Positions 1-7,382 of a stretch of 9,631 nucleotides of DNA are shown piece after piece. The DNA is from an uncultured Chlorobiota bacterium (GTDB taxonomy: Bacteria > Bacteroidota > Bacteroidia > Bacteroidales > JAADGE01): NCBI GenBank assembly GCA_947311125.1, contig CAMZKI010000090.1, forward strand, positions 1 to 9,631. Direction: 5' to 3'. Position numbers and translations under genes: made by a program. The notes beneath the pieces are model-generated. The model worked only from the letters and a program-made list of their open reading frames with translations, was not told the origin of the DNA and did no database searches. How positions within the stretch are numbered: the stretch's first letter is position 1; each line of letters begins with the position of its first letter.

Positions 1-123
1 AAAATAGAAAAAATAGATAATAATATGATTTATATGAAACATACGGAAAAAAACGAAACAATTCCGTTGTCAAAATCATATAAAGACGATTTTATGAAAA
101 AATTAAACATTGTAAACAAGTAA
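1..123 (+). CDS. C-terminal end of a probable LytTR-domain response regulator (5' partial)
   Basis: The frame is open from the first base to a TAA at 121-123 and gives 40 residues, so the gene begins before the window. The tail contains the stretch TIPLSKSYKDDFMKKL (residues 22-37 of the fragment). It resembles the end of LytTR DNA-binding domains, where a final strand is followed by an 'IPvSrsYK..f...L' helix. LytTR proteins are usually response regulators paired with a histidine kinase and bind DNA through this domain. Only the last third of such a domain is visible, so neither a receiver domain nor a partner kinase can be confirmed. The stop lies 12 bases before pepD with no terminator between them, so the two may be co-transcribed. 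The coding call is fairly safe; the family call is pattern recognition on a short fragment. Confidence 0.6.
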   Translation, partial: KIEKIDNNMIYMKHTEKNETIPLSKSYKDDFMKKLNIVNK

Positions 124-135
124 AAAATCTCAGAT

Positions 136-1590
136 ATGAACGAAGAATTATTAAAACTGGAACCCAAAGAAGTTTGGAAAAACTTTGTTGAACTGACAAA
201 AATACCCCGTCCTTCAAAAAAAGAAGCCGAGATAATTAAATTTATGGAAAACTGGGCAGAAGAAAAAGGGTTAGAACATATTACCGATGAGGTAGGAAAT
301 GTTATAGTAAGAAAACCGGCAACAAAAGGATACGAAAACAGAAAAGGAATTATTTTACAGGGACATCTTGATATGGTTCCGCAAAAAAACAACGATACCG
401 AGCACGATTTTGAAAAAGACCCGATTACGGCATATATCGACGGCGAATGGGTTACCGCAAAAGGAACAACTCTCGGGGCAGATAACGGAATGGGTGTTGC
501 CGCAGCAATGGCTGTTCTGGAGGCAGAAAACTTAGAACACGGGCCGATAGAAGTTTTGATGACTATTGACGAAGAAACAGGAATGACCGGTGCATTTAAC
601 CTGAAACCGGGCTTGTTGAAAGGCGATATCTTGATGAATCTTGATTCGGAAGACGAAGGCGAACTATATATCGGATGTGCCGGAGGCATAGATGTTACTG
701 CATATTTTAAATATAAAGAAGAAAAAACTCCGAAAAAACATAAAGCTTACAAAATTACCGTTACAGGTTTAAAAGGAGGACACTCCGGAGTTGACATACC
801 CCTGCAAAGAGGAAATGCCAACAAAATAATATTCAGGTTTCTTAATAACCTTTCGGAAAAAACAAAATTGAGGCTTGCATCCGTAACAGGCGGCGATATG
901 CGTAATGCAATTCCTCGCGAAGCCGTTGCGGTAATTACCGTTAAAGATGAAAATAAACTGAAAAAATATATCGAAGATTTCAATAAAATTATAAAATCAG
1001 AATTAAAAGCAGTTGATGCAGGAGTTGAAATAAAAGCCGAAGAATGTAAAATCCCCGGGTCGGTTATTCAAAATAAAGTTGCAAAAAAACTGATCAAAGC
1101 AATATGTGCAGCACCTCACGGAGCTTTAAGATTTATTGACGAAATGCCTGAAATACCTGAAACTTCGACAAATTTGGGAATAGTAAAATCGGAAGACGGT
1201 GTAATTACGGTAGCAAATTTAGTCAGAAGTTCGTCAGATTCCGCAAAAGAAGCATTGGCAAAAGATATTAAAGCATTGTTTAAACTTGCCGGAGCAAAAA
1301 TTAAGTTTTCCGGAGAATATCCCGGCTGGAAACCCGATTTCGAATCGCCGATTCTGTCTGCAATGAAAAAATCTTATAATGAAAAATACGGAAAAATTCC
1401 GGAAGTTAAAATAATTCACGCCGGTTTAGAGTGCGGTGTTCTCGGGGCAACTTATCCTAATTGGGATATGATTTCTTTCGGACCCACTATTCGCTTTCCG
1501 CATTCGCCGGACGAAAAAGTTCATATAGAATCAGTTGCAAAATTTTGGGATTTCTTAAAAGAAACACTCAAAAATGTGCCTGAAAAATAA
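136..1590 (+). CDS. pepD: Aminoacyl-histidine dipeptidase / cytosol non-specific dipeptidase (peptidase family M20)
   Basis: This is a cytoplasmic zinc dipeptidase that cleaves Xaa-His (such as carnosine) and many other dipeptides, completing peptide breakdown. Its 484 residues match the family length (about 485-490). The M20 metal-site motifs appear in order: GHLDM (His77 metal ligand, Asp79 catalytic), TLGADNG (Asp116 bridging ligand), IDEETG (Glu146 general base, Glu147 ligand), NLDSEDEG (Asp170 ligand), and FPHSPDE near the end (His456 ligand). The lid/dimerisation domain lies between them and begins near KGGHSG (His216). Roles are assigned by analogy with characterised PepD enzymes. There is no signal peptide. 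The ATG start lies 12 bases after the upstream stop and yields a normal family N-terminus. A hairpin terminator follows the TAA. No residue expected for activity is missing. Confidence 0.95.
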   Translation: MNEELLKLEPKEVWKNFVELTKIPRPSKKEAEIIKFMENWAEEKGLEHITDEVGNVIVRKPATKGYENRKGIILQGHLDMVPQKNNDTEHDFEKDPITAYIDGEWVTAKGTTLGADNGMGVAAAMAVLEAENLEHGPIEVLMTIDEETGMTGAFNLKPGLLKGDILMNLDSEDEGELYIGCAGGIDVTAYFKYKEEKTPKKHKAYKITVTGLKGGHSGVDIPLQRGNANKIIFRFLNNLSEKTKLRLASVTGGDMRNAIPREAVAVITVKDENKLKKYIEDFNKIIKSELKAVDAGVEIKAEECKIPGSVIQNKVAKKLIKAICAAPHGALRFIDEMPEIPETSTNLGIVKSEDGVITVANLVRSSSDSAKEALAKDIKALFKLAGAKIKFSGEYPGWKPDFESPILSAMKKSYNEKYGKIPEVKIIHAGLECGVLGATYPNWDMISFGPTIRFPHSPDEKVHIESVAKFWDFLKETLKNVPEK

Positions 1591-1617
1591 GTACTTATGA
1601 TTTTAAAAAAATATTTG

Positions 1618-1643
1618 TGCCTCGCTTTTGCGGGGCATCTTTT
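1618..1643 (+). terminator. Rho-independent terminator after pepD
   Basis: Bases 1618-1625 (TGCCTCGC) pair with 1630-1637 (GCGGGGCA) as an 8-bp stem with one G-T wobble, closed by a TTTT loop. The T-rich run TCTTTT follows at 1638-1643. It sits 27 bases after the pepD stop and only 17 bases before the cdd ATG. It may therefore end pepD transcription, or act as a partial terminator within a pepD-cdd transcript. Confidence 0.75.
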
Positions 1644-1660
1644 ACAGTAAAAGAAAGATT

Positions 1661-2146
1661 ATGAAGGAGAAAAACATAACAATAACAGTTTTTGAATACG
1701 ATTCGATTCAGGAACTGAGCAAGGAAGAACAAGTTTTAGTTCAAAAATCTGAAGAGGTTGTAAAAAATGCGTATGCTCCGTATTCAAAATTTCAGGTCGG
1801 AGCAGCGGTCTTGCTCGAAAACGGCGAAATAATTACAGGAACAAACCAGGAAAATGCGGCATACCCGTCAGGGCTTTGTGCCGAAAGAGTTGCAATTTTT
1901 TATGCAAACTCAAAATATCCGGATGTTCCCGTAGAAGCAATAGCCGTTACGGCATTTACAAATAATGATTTTGTAAAAACACCCGTTTCGCCCTGCGGTT
2001 CTTGCCGGCAGGTTTTAAATGAAAGCGAAACAAGGTTCAAAAAACCGATAAAGATATTTTTGGTCAGCAAATCAAAAATTACGGTAATTAATAACACAAA
2101 AGATTTACTGCCTTTAAATTTTGATGAATCTTCTTTGAGTAACTGA
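1661..2146 (+). CDS. cdd: Cytidine deaminase (homotetrameric, zinc-dependent)
   Basis: The enzyme deaminates cytidine and deoxycytidine to uridine and deoxyuridine in cytoplasmic pyrimidine salvage. The 161-residue protein has FQVGAAV (44-50), the ribose-binding N-x-E pair (Asn62, Glu64), CAE at 73-75 (Cys73 zinc ligand, Glu75 proton shuttle) and PCGSCRQ (Cys112 and Cys115 zinc ligands). This one-domain, three-cysteine pattern is that of tetrameric Cdd. I chose the ATG at 1661. The frame also opens at a TTG at 1628, but that codon lies inside the preceding terminator hairpin and would add 11 residues unlike the family. The N-terminal stretch of about 30 residues before the conserved core is slightly longer than in the shortest homologues. 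The gene converges on the minus-strand phosphohexomutase gene, with 51 bases between the stops. Confidence 0.93.
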   Translation: MKEKNITITVFEYDSIQELSKEEQVLVQKSEEVVKNAYAPYSKFQVGAAVLLENGEIITGTNQENAAYPSGLCAERVAIFYANSKYPDVPVEAIAVTAFTNNDFVKTPVSPCGSCRQVLNESETRFKKPIKIFLVSKSKITVINNTKDLLPLNFDESSLSN

Positions 2147-2190
2147 AAAAAATGTTGCCCGAGAGTTGTCTTATTTTCGGGCAACAATTT
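2146..2190. terminator. Bidirectional terminator between the convergent cdd and phosphohexomutase genes
   Basis: Bases 2153-2162 (TGTTGCCCGA) pair perfectly with 2177-2186 (TCGGGCAACA), giving a 10-bp stem around a 14-base loop. Read on the minus strand, the hairpin is followed by seven T residues (A7 at 2146-2152 on the plus strand), a strong terminator for the mutase gene. On the plus strand it is followed by AATTTC, a weaker U-tract for cdd. Confidence 0.85.
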
Positions 2191-2197
2191 CTAATTA

Positions 2198-3925
2198 CTA
2201 AAGTCCGAGAGATATTTTTATTTTTTCAATTTTACCGGATAAAATATCATTAACCTTATCAAAATCTTCTCTGCAGCACAGCTTATCTTTAACACTTACG
2301 TAAAATTTAATTTTAGGCTCTGTTCCCGAAGGTCTTACGGTTATAATTGAGTTGTCTTCCGTTATAAATTGAATGACATTTGATTCGGGAAGATTTATTT
2401 CTTCAATAGTTTCCGTTACAAAATTCTCTTTTTGTAGTAATAAATAATCTTTAATTTCAACAACTTTTGAACCTGCAATTTCTTTCGGAGTATTTTTTCT
2501 GAAATTAGCCATCATTTTTCGGATTTCCTCAGCACCGCTTTTGCCCTTTTTTACGACATTTACGAGAGTTTCTTTATAAAATCCGAATTCTGTGTAAATA
2601 TCGATGAGTAATTCGTATAAAGATTTGCCTTGTTCCTTTGCCCAAACAGCCGTTTCGGCAATTAGTGCCGCCGACATTACAGCATCTTTGTCTCTCACAA
2701 AATCACCCGCAAGATACCCGTAGCTCTCTTCTCCTCCGAAAATAAAATTCTCTGCACCTTCTTTTTCTCTTATAATTTGAGCAATATATTTAAACCCGGT
2801 CAGAGTTTCGTAACATTTTATACCGAATGACGAAGCCATTGCACTGAGAAGGTCTGTAGTTACTATTGTTTTGACAATAAACTCGTTGCCCTTTAAATGC
2901 CCGGTATCTTTTTTCTTTTTTATTAAATAATAGGCAAGCAGGCTTGCTGTTTGGTTGCCGTTAAGCAAAATAAGTTTATTTTCCGGATTTTTTACGGCAA
3001 TTCCTACGCGGTCAGCATCCGGGTCGGTTGCCAGAACCAAATCGGCATTTACTTTTTCAGCTTTTTTAAGAGCAAGTTGCAGGGCTTCCGCATTTTCAGG
3101 GTTGGGTGAAACTACGGTAGGGAAATTTCCGTCTGTAATATCTTGTTCGGGAACGTTATATATATCAGTAAAACCAAAAGTATTTAATGTTTCGGGAACC
3201 AACTTTACTCCTGTCCCGTGTATAGGTGTATAAACAATCTTAAAATCAGAATGTTTTTTTATTATGTCGGGAGATAAAGACAGAGATTTTAATCTGTCAA
3301 TATATTTTCGGTCAAAATCTTCTCCGAGCAATGTTATGTTATCTTTTTTGCATTCAAATTTAATTTTGCTTACATCTGTTACGGCATTTACCTCCTTTAT
3401 TATTTCTTTATCTTGAGGCGATATTATTTGAGCTCCGTCCTCCCAATACACTTTGTATCCGTTGTATTCTTTAGGATTATGGGATGCAGTAATTACAACA
3501 CCGCTTTTGCATCCGAGTTCTCTTACGGCAAAAGAAAGCTCAGGTGTAGGCCTTAAACTTTCAAAGAGATATACGTAAAAACCGTTGGCAGAGAAAATAT
3601 CAGCCGTTATTTTTCCGAAATATTTACTGTTGTTTCGGCAGTCGTAAGCTATGGCTATTCTGACTTTTTCGTTGTCTTTTATATTTTTTAAAATGTAATT
3701 ACACAATCCTTGTGTTGCCGCTCCTATTGTATATTTATTTATCCTGTTAGTTCCTACACCCATAATTCCTCTTAATCCCCCTGTCCCGAATTCAAGATTT
3801 TTATAAAAGCATTCGCTTAACTCTTTTTCGTCATTTTCAAGCAAATGCTTTACTGTATTACGGGTTTTTTCATCGTATTCATTACCTAACCATTTTTTAG
3901 CTTTATCTGTTAATTGATTTTCCAT
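2198..3925 (-). CDS. Phosphoglucomutase/phosphomannomutase family phosphohexomutase
   Basis: A cytoplasmic enzyme of the alpha-D-phosphohexomutase superfamily that moves phosphate between C1 and C6 of glucose or mannose phosphates, linking glycolysis to glycogen and cell-surface sugar synthesis. The 575 residues match the long bacterial PGM/PMM type, as in Bacillus PgcA. All four active-site loops are present: TASHNP with the phosphoserine at Ser148; DPDADR with magnesium ligands Asp301, Asp303 and Asp305; the sugar-specificity loop GGEESYG from 397; and the phosphate-binding RPSGTEPK at 531-538. The N-terminal GTGGLRG (47-53) is also typical. The GEES loop fits glucose or mannose substrates; sequence alone does not separate PGM from PMM. 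The ATG at 3925 lies about 20 bases from a predicted start site. It appears monocistronic, and its 3' end is marked by the shared hairpin. Confidence 0.92.
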   Translation of the reverse strand: MENQLTDKAKKWLGNEYDEKTRNTVKHLLENDEKELSECFYKNLEFGTGGLRGIMGVGTNRINKYTIGAATQGLCNYILKNIKDNEKVRIAIAYDCRNNSKYFGKITADIFSANGFYVYLFESLRPTPELSFAVRELGCKSGVVITASHNPKEYNGYKVYWEDGAQIISPQDKEIIKEVNAVTDVSKIKFECKKDNITLLGEDFDRKYIDRLKSLSLSPDIIKKHSDFKIVYTPIHGTGVKLVPETLNTFGFTDIYNVPEQDITDGNFPTVVSPNPENAEALQLALKKAEKVNADLVLATDPDADRVGIAVKNPENKLILLNGNQTASLLAYYLIKKKKDTGHLKGNEFIVKTIVTTDLLSAMASSFGIKCYETLTGFKYIAQIIREKEGAENFIFGGEESYGYLAGDFVRDKDAVMSAALIAETAVWAKEQGKSLYELLIDIYTEFGFYKETLVNVVKKGKSGAEEIRKMMANFRKNTPKEIAGSKVVEIKDYLLLQKENFVTETIEEINLPESNVIQFITEDNSIITVRPSGTEPKIKFYVSVKDKLCCREDFDKVNDILSGKIEKIKISLGL

Positions 3926-3949
3926 GTTTTTTGAATTTTTTATTGCTCA

Positions 3950-3983
3950 CAAAAGTATAATTAAAATTGCACAAATCTACAAA
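3950..3983 (-). promoter_or_regulatory. Bacteroidota-type promoter for the phosphohexomutase gene
   Basis: On the minus strand, TACTTTTG (plus-strand 3950-3957) matches the -7 consensus TAnnTTTG exactly. A TTTG (plus-strand 3980-3983) lies 22 bases upstream, within the loose spacing accepted for the -33 element. Another TTTG at 3972-3975 is only 14 bases away and fits less well. The predicted start of transcription, near 3944, would leave a leader of about 20 bases. Confidence 0.6.
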
Positions 3984-4095
3984 TAAGTCATATACGGAAA
4001 GATAAGCCTTAGTGTTTTATTTTTTATATTAGGCCAACCTCTGTAATCTGTGATAAATAAAAGCTTGCGGCTTAAATTGTTAAAAAATGTTAACG

Positions 4096-4129
4096 CCTTG
4101 TATGTTTTATAACATATGTTAAATCAAGG
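4096..4129. repeat. Imperfect inverted repeat upstream of the sus-type promoter
   Basis: TATGTT (4101-4106) and AACATA (4111-4116) form a perfect 6-bp stem around TTAT. The flanking CCTTG (4096-4100) and CAAGG (4125-4129) extend it across an 8-base one-sided bulge. No T-run follows, so it is not a terminator. It lies 50 bases upstream of the predicted -33 element and could be an activator site, but AT-rich DNA gives such structures by chance. Confidence 0.35.
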
Positions 4130-4178
4130 GTTTAACGTATGGATAATAAAAAATATTGAAAATAATAACATATCTTGT

Positions 4179-4209
4179 TTTGTTTAGAATTATTTTTTTA
4201 TTAAGTTTG
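4179..4209 (+). promoter_or_regulatory. Bacteroidota-type promoter for the SusC/SusD operon
   Basis: TTTG (4179-4182) lies exactly 19 bases before TAAGTTTG (4202-4209), a full match to the Bacteroidota -33/-7 consensus TTTG and TAnnTTTG at the preferred spacing. Transcription should begin near 4215, leaving an A/T-rich leader of about 40 bases before the ATG at 4254. This also argues for that ATG rather than the upstream in-frame TTG at 4230. Confidence 0.75.
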
Positions 4210-4253
4210 TCTGATAAAATGAATTTTAATTGTTAACTAAAAATTGTTTGTTT

Positions 4254-7200
4254 ATGAAAAAACTAATGCTATTATTTGCAATTTTCTCAATATTGGGATT
4301 GCAAGTTTACGCTCAGAACACGGTAACGGGTAAAGTTACTGACGATGCCGGTGAGGCATTACCCGGAGTCAGTGTGCTTGTGAAAGGAACAACAATAGGT
4401 ACCATGACACTCGGTGACGGTACATATTCTATTGAAGTTCCGGACGGTTCTAACGCTTTGGTGTTTTCTTACATCGGTATGGAAACACAAGAAGTAACAA
4501 TAACCGGAAATGTTATTGATGTTACGATGAAACCTTCAAGTGAAGTAATTGATGAGGTTATTGTAACTGCCTTGGGTATTTCTAAGGATAAAAAAGCCTT
4601 AGGTTATTCTGTTCAAAACTTGAAAGGTGATGAATTTACAAAAGCCAGAGAAACTAATATTGTTAACTCTCTTTCCGGTCAGATTGCCGGTATTCAGATA
4701 ACCAATTCTTCAGGTGCAGTAGGTTCATCTTCAAGAATTGTTTTGAGGGGTGCAAGTTCAATTACGGGTAATAATGAGCCTCTTTTTGTAGTTGACGGTA
4801 TTCCTATTAATAATACGAACTACGGTTCTGCCGCTTCTTACGGAGGTTTTGATACTCCTTCAGGTGCTGCCGATATTAACCCTGACGATATTGAGGAAAT
4901 TTCGGTATTGAAAGGAGCTAATGCTGCTGCACTTTACGGCTCAAGAGCTGCAAACGGTGTTATTTTAATCAAAACTAAAACAGGAAAAAACACTAAAGGT
5001 ATAGGTGTTTCTTTTAACTCAAGTTTTACTGTTGAGACTCCTTTAAGACTTCCTGATTTCCAAAATTCATACGGACAAGGAGCAAGTAACACTTTCTTTG
5101 AATTTATTGACGGATCCAGCGGTAGTGCCGGTGTTGACGAAAGTTGGGGAATGCCTCTTGATATAGGCTTGGAAGCTGTTCAGTTTACAAGCAACGGACA
5201 ATATCCCGAACCTTGGGTTTCAGTTCCTGACAATATCAAAAACTTTTATGATTTAGGTATGACACATTCTGAAAATGTTGCATTGACAGGCGGAAATGAA
5301 GATGCAAACTTCAGATTATCTGTTACGAATTTAGCTCAAACAGGTATTGTTCCTAATACTGATTACGGAAGAACGACAATAAACGGTTCTGCAAATGCAA
5401 ATTTAACAGAAAAGTTATATGCAGGTCTTACCGTAAGCTATATAAAATCAGGAAGTGACAACTTACCTACGGTAGGTTATAATAACGAAAATCCGGTTCA
5501 ACAAATGATTTGGGCAGGAAGAAACGTTGATTTTGAAGCATTAAGAGATTACGAAAATCTTCCTTTGGCTGCTGAGGGTACTGCTGCTGCAGGAACTCCG
5601 CTGAACTGGAATACCAGATTCCAAAATAATCCTTACTGGGTATTGAACACTAATTTAAATCAGTTAAATAAAGACAGAGTAATGGGTAACATTAAGCTGG
5701 GATATAAATTCACTGACTGGTTTACTGCTCAGGTAAGAACAGGTACTGATTATTGGTCTTCTGTTACAACACAACAAAAAGCTCACGGTTCTAATGAATA
5801 TCCTAACGGTTTTTATCAAGAAACTTTCAGAACTTGGTATGAAACAAACTCTGACTTTTTACTTATGTTCAATAAAAAAATCACCGATGATTTAGATTTT
5901 GGTTTGAACTTGGGAGGAAATCAAATGAAAACCGTTTATAAAAGAATTGTAGGTCAAGCACCACAGTTAGAATTAGACAAAGTTTTCAACTTATCTAACG
6001 TAAAATCAGGCGTTGCACCTGTATTAGTTAATTATAACAGCGAAAAAAGAGTTAACAGTCTTTATTTCAGCGGCTCTTTAGGGTTCAGAAATTATCTGTT
6101 CCTTGAATTCACAGGAAGAAATGACTGGTCAAGCGTATTACCGGTTGATAATAATTCATTCTTCTATCCTTCCGTTTCTTTAAGTGCTGATGTTACCGAA
6201 ATGGCATCTATTAAATCAGATATTCTTTCTTTCCTTAAAGCTAGAGGAAGTTATGCTATTGTGGGGGGTGACGGTGCTTTAGGTCCTTACTCTTTACAAC
6301 AAACATTCTCATTCAGAACAGACCCATGGGGAGATGTTTTATTGCCGTATAACGGAACAACCTTGAATAATCCTAATTTAGTATCAGAAACTACAAAATC
6401 ATTAGAATTTGGTATTGACGCGAGATTCTTTGGCGGAAGAGTTACTTTGGACGCTACATATTATGATACTAAAAGTGAAGACTTAATAGTTCCGGTAGAA
6501 GTATCTGCTGCTACAGGTTATTTGTCTGCATGGGATAATGTAGGAGAAATGAGTAATAAAGGTATTGAAGTACAGATTGGTGCTGACGTAGTAAGATTTA
6601 AAGATTTTGTATGGAACATTAATGTTAACTGGTCGAAATATAACAACGAAGTTGTATCTCTCGGAGATTTGGAATCTTTAACATTAGGAGGACAATGGAA
6701 TATGTCATTACAAGCTCGTGAAGGTTATCCTTACGGAGTTATATTCGGTTCTGCTTTTGCAAGAGATCCTGAAGGAAATATTATATATGAAAACGGCCTT
6801 CCTACTTTAGACGAAGAGTATAAAGTTTTAGGTAATATCCAACCTGACTGGACAGGAGGTATCACAAATACGATATCTTATAAAGGAATAAGAGCAAGCG
6901 TTCTTATTGATGCTAAAATGGGAGGAGATTTACATACAATGACTACAACATGGGGACGTTATGCAGGTATATTGAGTGAAACACTGACAGGAAGAGAATC
7001 AGGAGTTGTAGGAGAAGGTGTTATTGATAACGGTGACGGAACATACAGACCTAATGATGTTGTTGTAACAGCAGAACAATTTAATAAAGCTGCTTATTCA
7101 AATGATAATGTCGAAAGTTCTGTTTTCGATGCATCATACGTAAAATTAAGACAAGTTACTTTAGGTTATACATTACCTAAAAAAATGTTGTCTAAATTAC

Positions 7201-7376
7201 CTATCAGAGATTTATCAATTTCTGTTGTAGGAAGAAATTTAGCACTTTTATATACAACAATGCCTCATATTGATCCTGAAACCGCTTTCAGTAACGCAAA
7301 CGGTGAGCAAGGTCAAGAATTTGGTCAGTTACCTTCAACAAAAAGTGTTGGATTTAATATTAACTTCAAATTTTAA
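4254..7376 (+). CDS. SusC/RagA family TonB-linked outer-membrane transporter
   Basis: A TonB-dependent outer-membrane barrel that imports oligosaccharides, peptides or other large nutrients with its SusD-like lid. The 1040-residue protein has a signal peptide (1-20, cleaved at VYA-QN), a carboxypeptidase D regulatory-like domain (about 23-93), and a TonB-box-like hinge (EVIDEVIVTALGI, 97-109). A plug of about 103-245 carries NEPLFVVDGIP (174-184) and the SusC signature ALYGSRAANGVILIKTK (226-242). The barrel then runs to a terminal phenylalanine (NINFKF), as expected for BAM-dependent insertion. The frame also opens at a TTG at 4230, but only the ATG at 4254 gives a clean signal peptide. There is no N-terminal anti-sigma-interacting (STN) domain, so this transporter probably does not signal to an ECF sigma factor. 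The substrate cannot be told from sequence. The SusD partner starts six bases after the stop. Confidence 0.96.
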   Translation: MKKLMLLFAIFSILGLQVYAQNTVTGKVTDDAGEALPGVSVLVKGTTIGTMTLGDGTYSIEVPDGSNALVFSYIGMETQEVTITGNVIDVTMKPSSEVIDEVIVTALGISKDKKALGYSVQNLKGDEFTKARETNIVNSLSGQIAGIQITNSSGAVGSSSRIVLRGASSITGNNEPLFVVDGIPINNTNYGSAASYGGFDTPSGAADINPDDIEEISVLKGANAAALYGSRAANGVILIKTKTGKNTKGIGVSFNSSFTVETPLRLPDFQNSYGQGASNTFFEFIDGSSGSAGVDESWGMPLDIGLEAVQFTSNGQYPEPWVSVPDNIKNFYDLGMTHSENVALTGGNEDANFRLSVTNLAQTGIVPNTDYGRTTINGSANANLTEKLYAGLTVSYIKSGSDNLPTVGYNNENPVQQMIWAGRNVDFEALRDYENLPLAAEGTAAAGTPLNWNTRFQNNPYWVLNTNLNQLNKDRVMGNIKLGYKFTDWFTAQVRTGTDYWSSVTTQQKAHGSNEYPNGFYQETFRTWYETNSDFLLMFNKKITDDLDFGLNLGGNQMKTVYKRIVGQAPQLELDKVFNLSNVKSGVAPVLVNYNSEKRVNSLYFSGSLGFRNYLFLEFTGRNDWSSVLPVDNNSFFYPSVSLSADVTEMASIKSDILSFLKARGSYAIVGGDGALGPYSLQQTFSFRTDPWGDVLLPYNGTTLNNPNLVSETTKSLEFGIDARFFGGRVTLDATYYDTKSEDLIVPVEVSAATGYLSAWDNVGEMSNKGIEVQIGADVVRFKDFVWNINVNWSKYNNEVVSLGDLESLTLGGQWNMSLQAREGYPYGVIFGSAFARDPEGNIIYENGLPTLDEEYKVLGNIQPDWTGGITNTISYKGIRASVLIDAKMGGDLHTMTTTWGRYAGILSETLTGRESGVVGEGVIDNGDGTYRPNDVVVTAEQFNKAAYSNDNVESSVFDASYVKLRQVTLGYTLPKKMLSKLPIRDLSISVVGRNLALLYTTMPHIDPETAFSNANGEQGQEFGQLPSTKSVGFNINFKF

Positions 7377-7382
7377 AGAATT

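Larger units (their letters stand above)
3926..4253. other. Divergent intergenic regulatory region
   Basis: This 328-base AT-rich gap separates the divergent phosphohexomutase and SusC genes. It contains a leftward promoter near its left end, a rightward promoter near its right end, an imperfect inverted repeat at 4096-4129 and four copies of TGTTAA (starting at 4078, 4088, 4117 and 4231). I find no credible coding frame, tRNA or known riboswitch. The stretch 3990-4070 shows nothing I can name. Confidence 0.7.

Noticed and set aside
30..689. A 219-codon open frame on the minus strand inside pepD.
   Set aside because: It lies antisense to a clearly conserved enzyme, has low-complexity Ser/Phe-rich composition and shows no recognisable domain, so it is a shadow of AT-rich purine-biased coding.
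1628..1660. A TTG-initiated N-terminal extension of cytidine deaminase.
   Set aside because: The TTG lies inside the terminator hairpin and the 11 added residues have no family support. The ATG at 1661 gives the expected protein.
2955..3233. A 92-codon plus-strand open frame within the phosphohexomutase gene.
   Set aside because: It is antisense to the region encoding the DPDADR metal loop of a conserved enzyme and has no start signal or recognisable family.
4040..4073. TCTGTAATCTGTG followed by an AAGC/GCTT mini-hairpin as a possible remnant of an interspersed repeat.
   Set aside because: Only two imperfect units and a 4-bp stem are present in this window, with no second copy, so a repeat family cannot be supported from this sequence.
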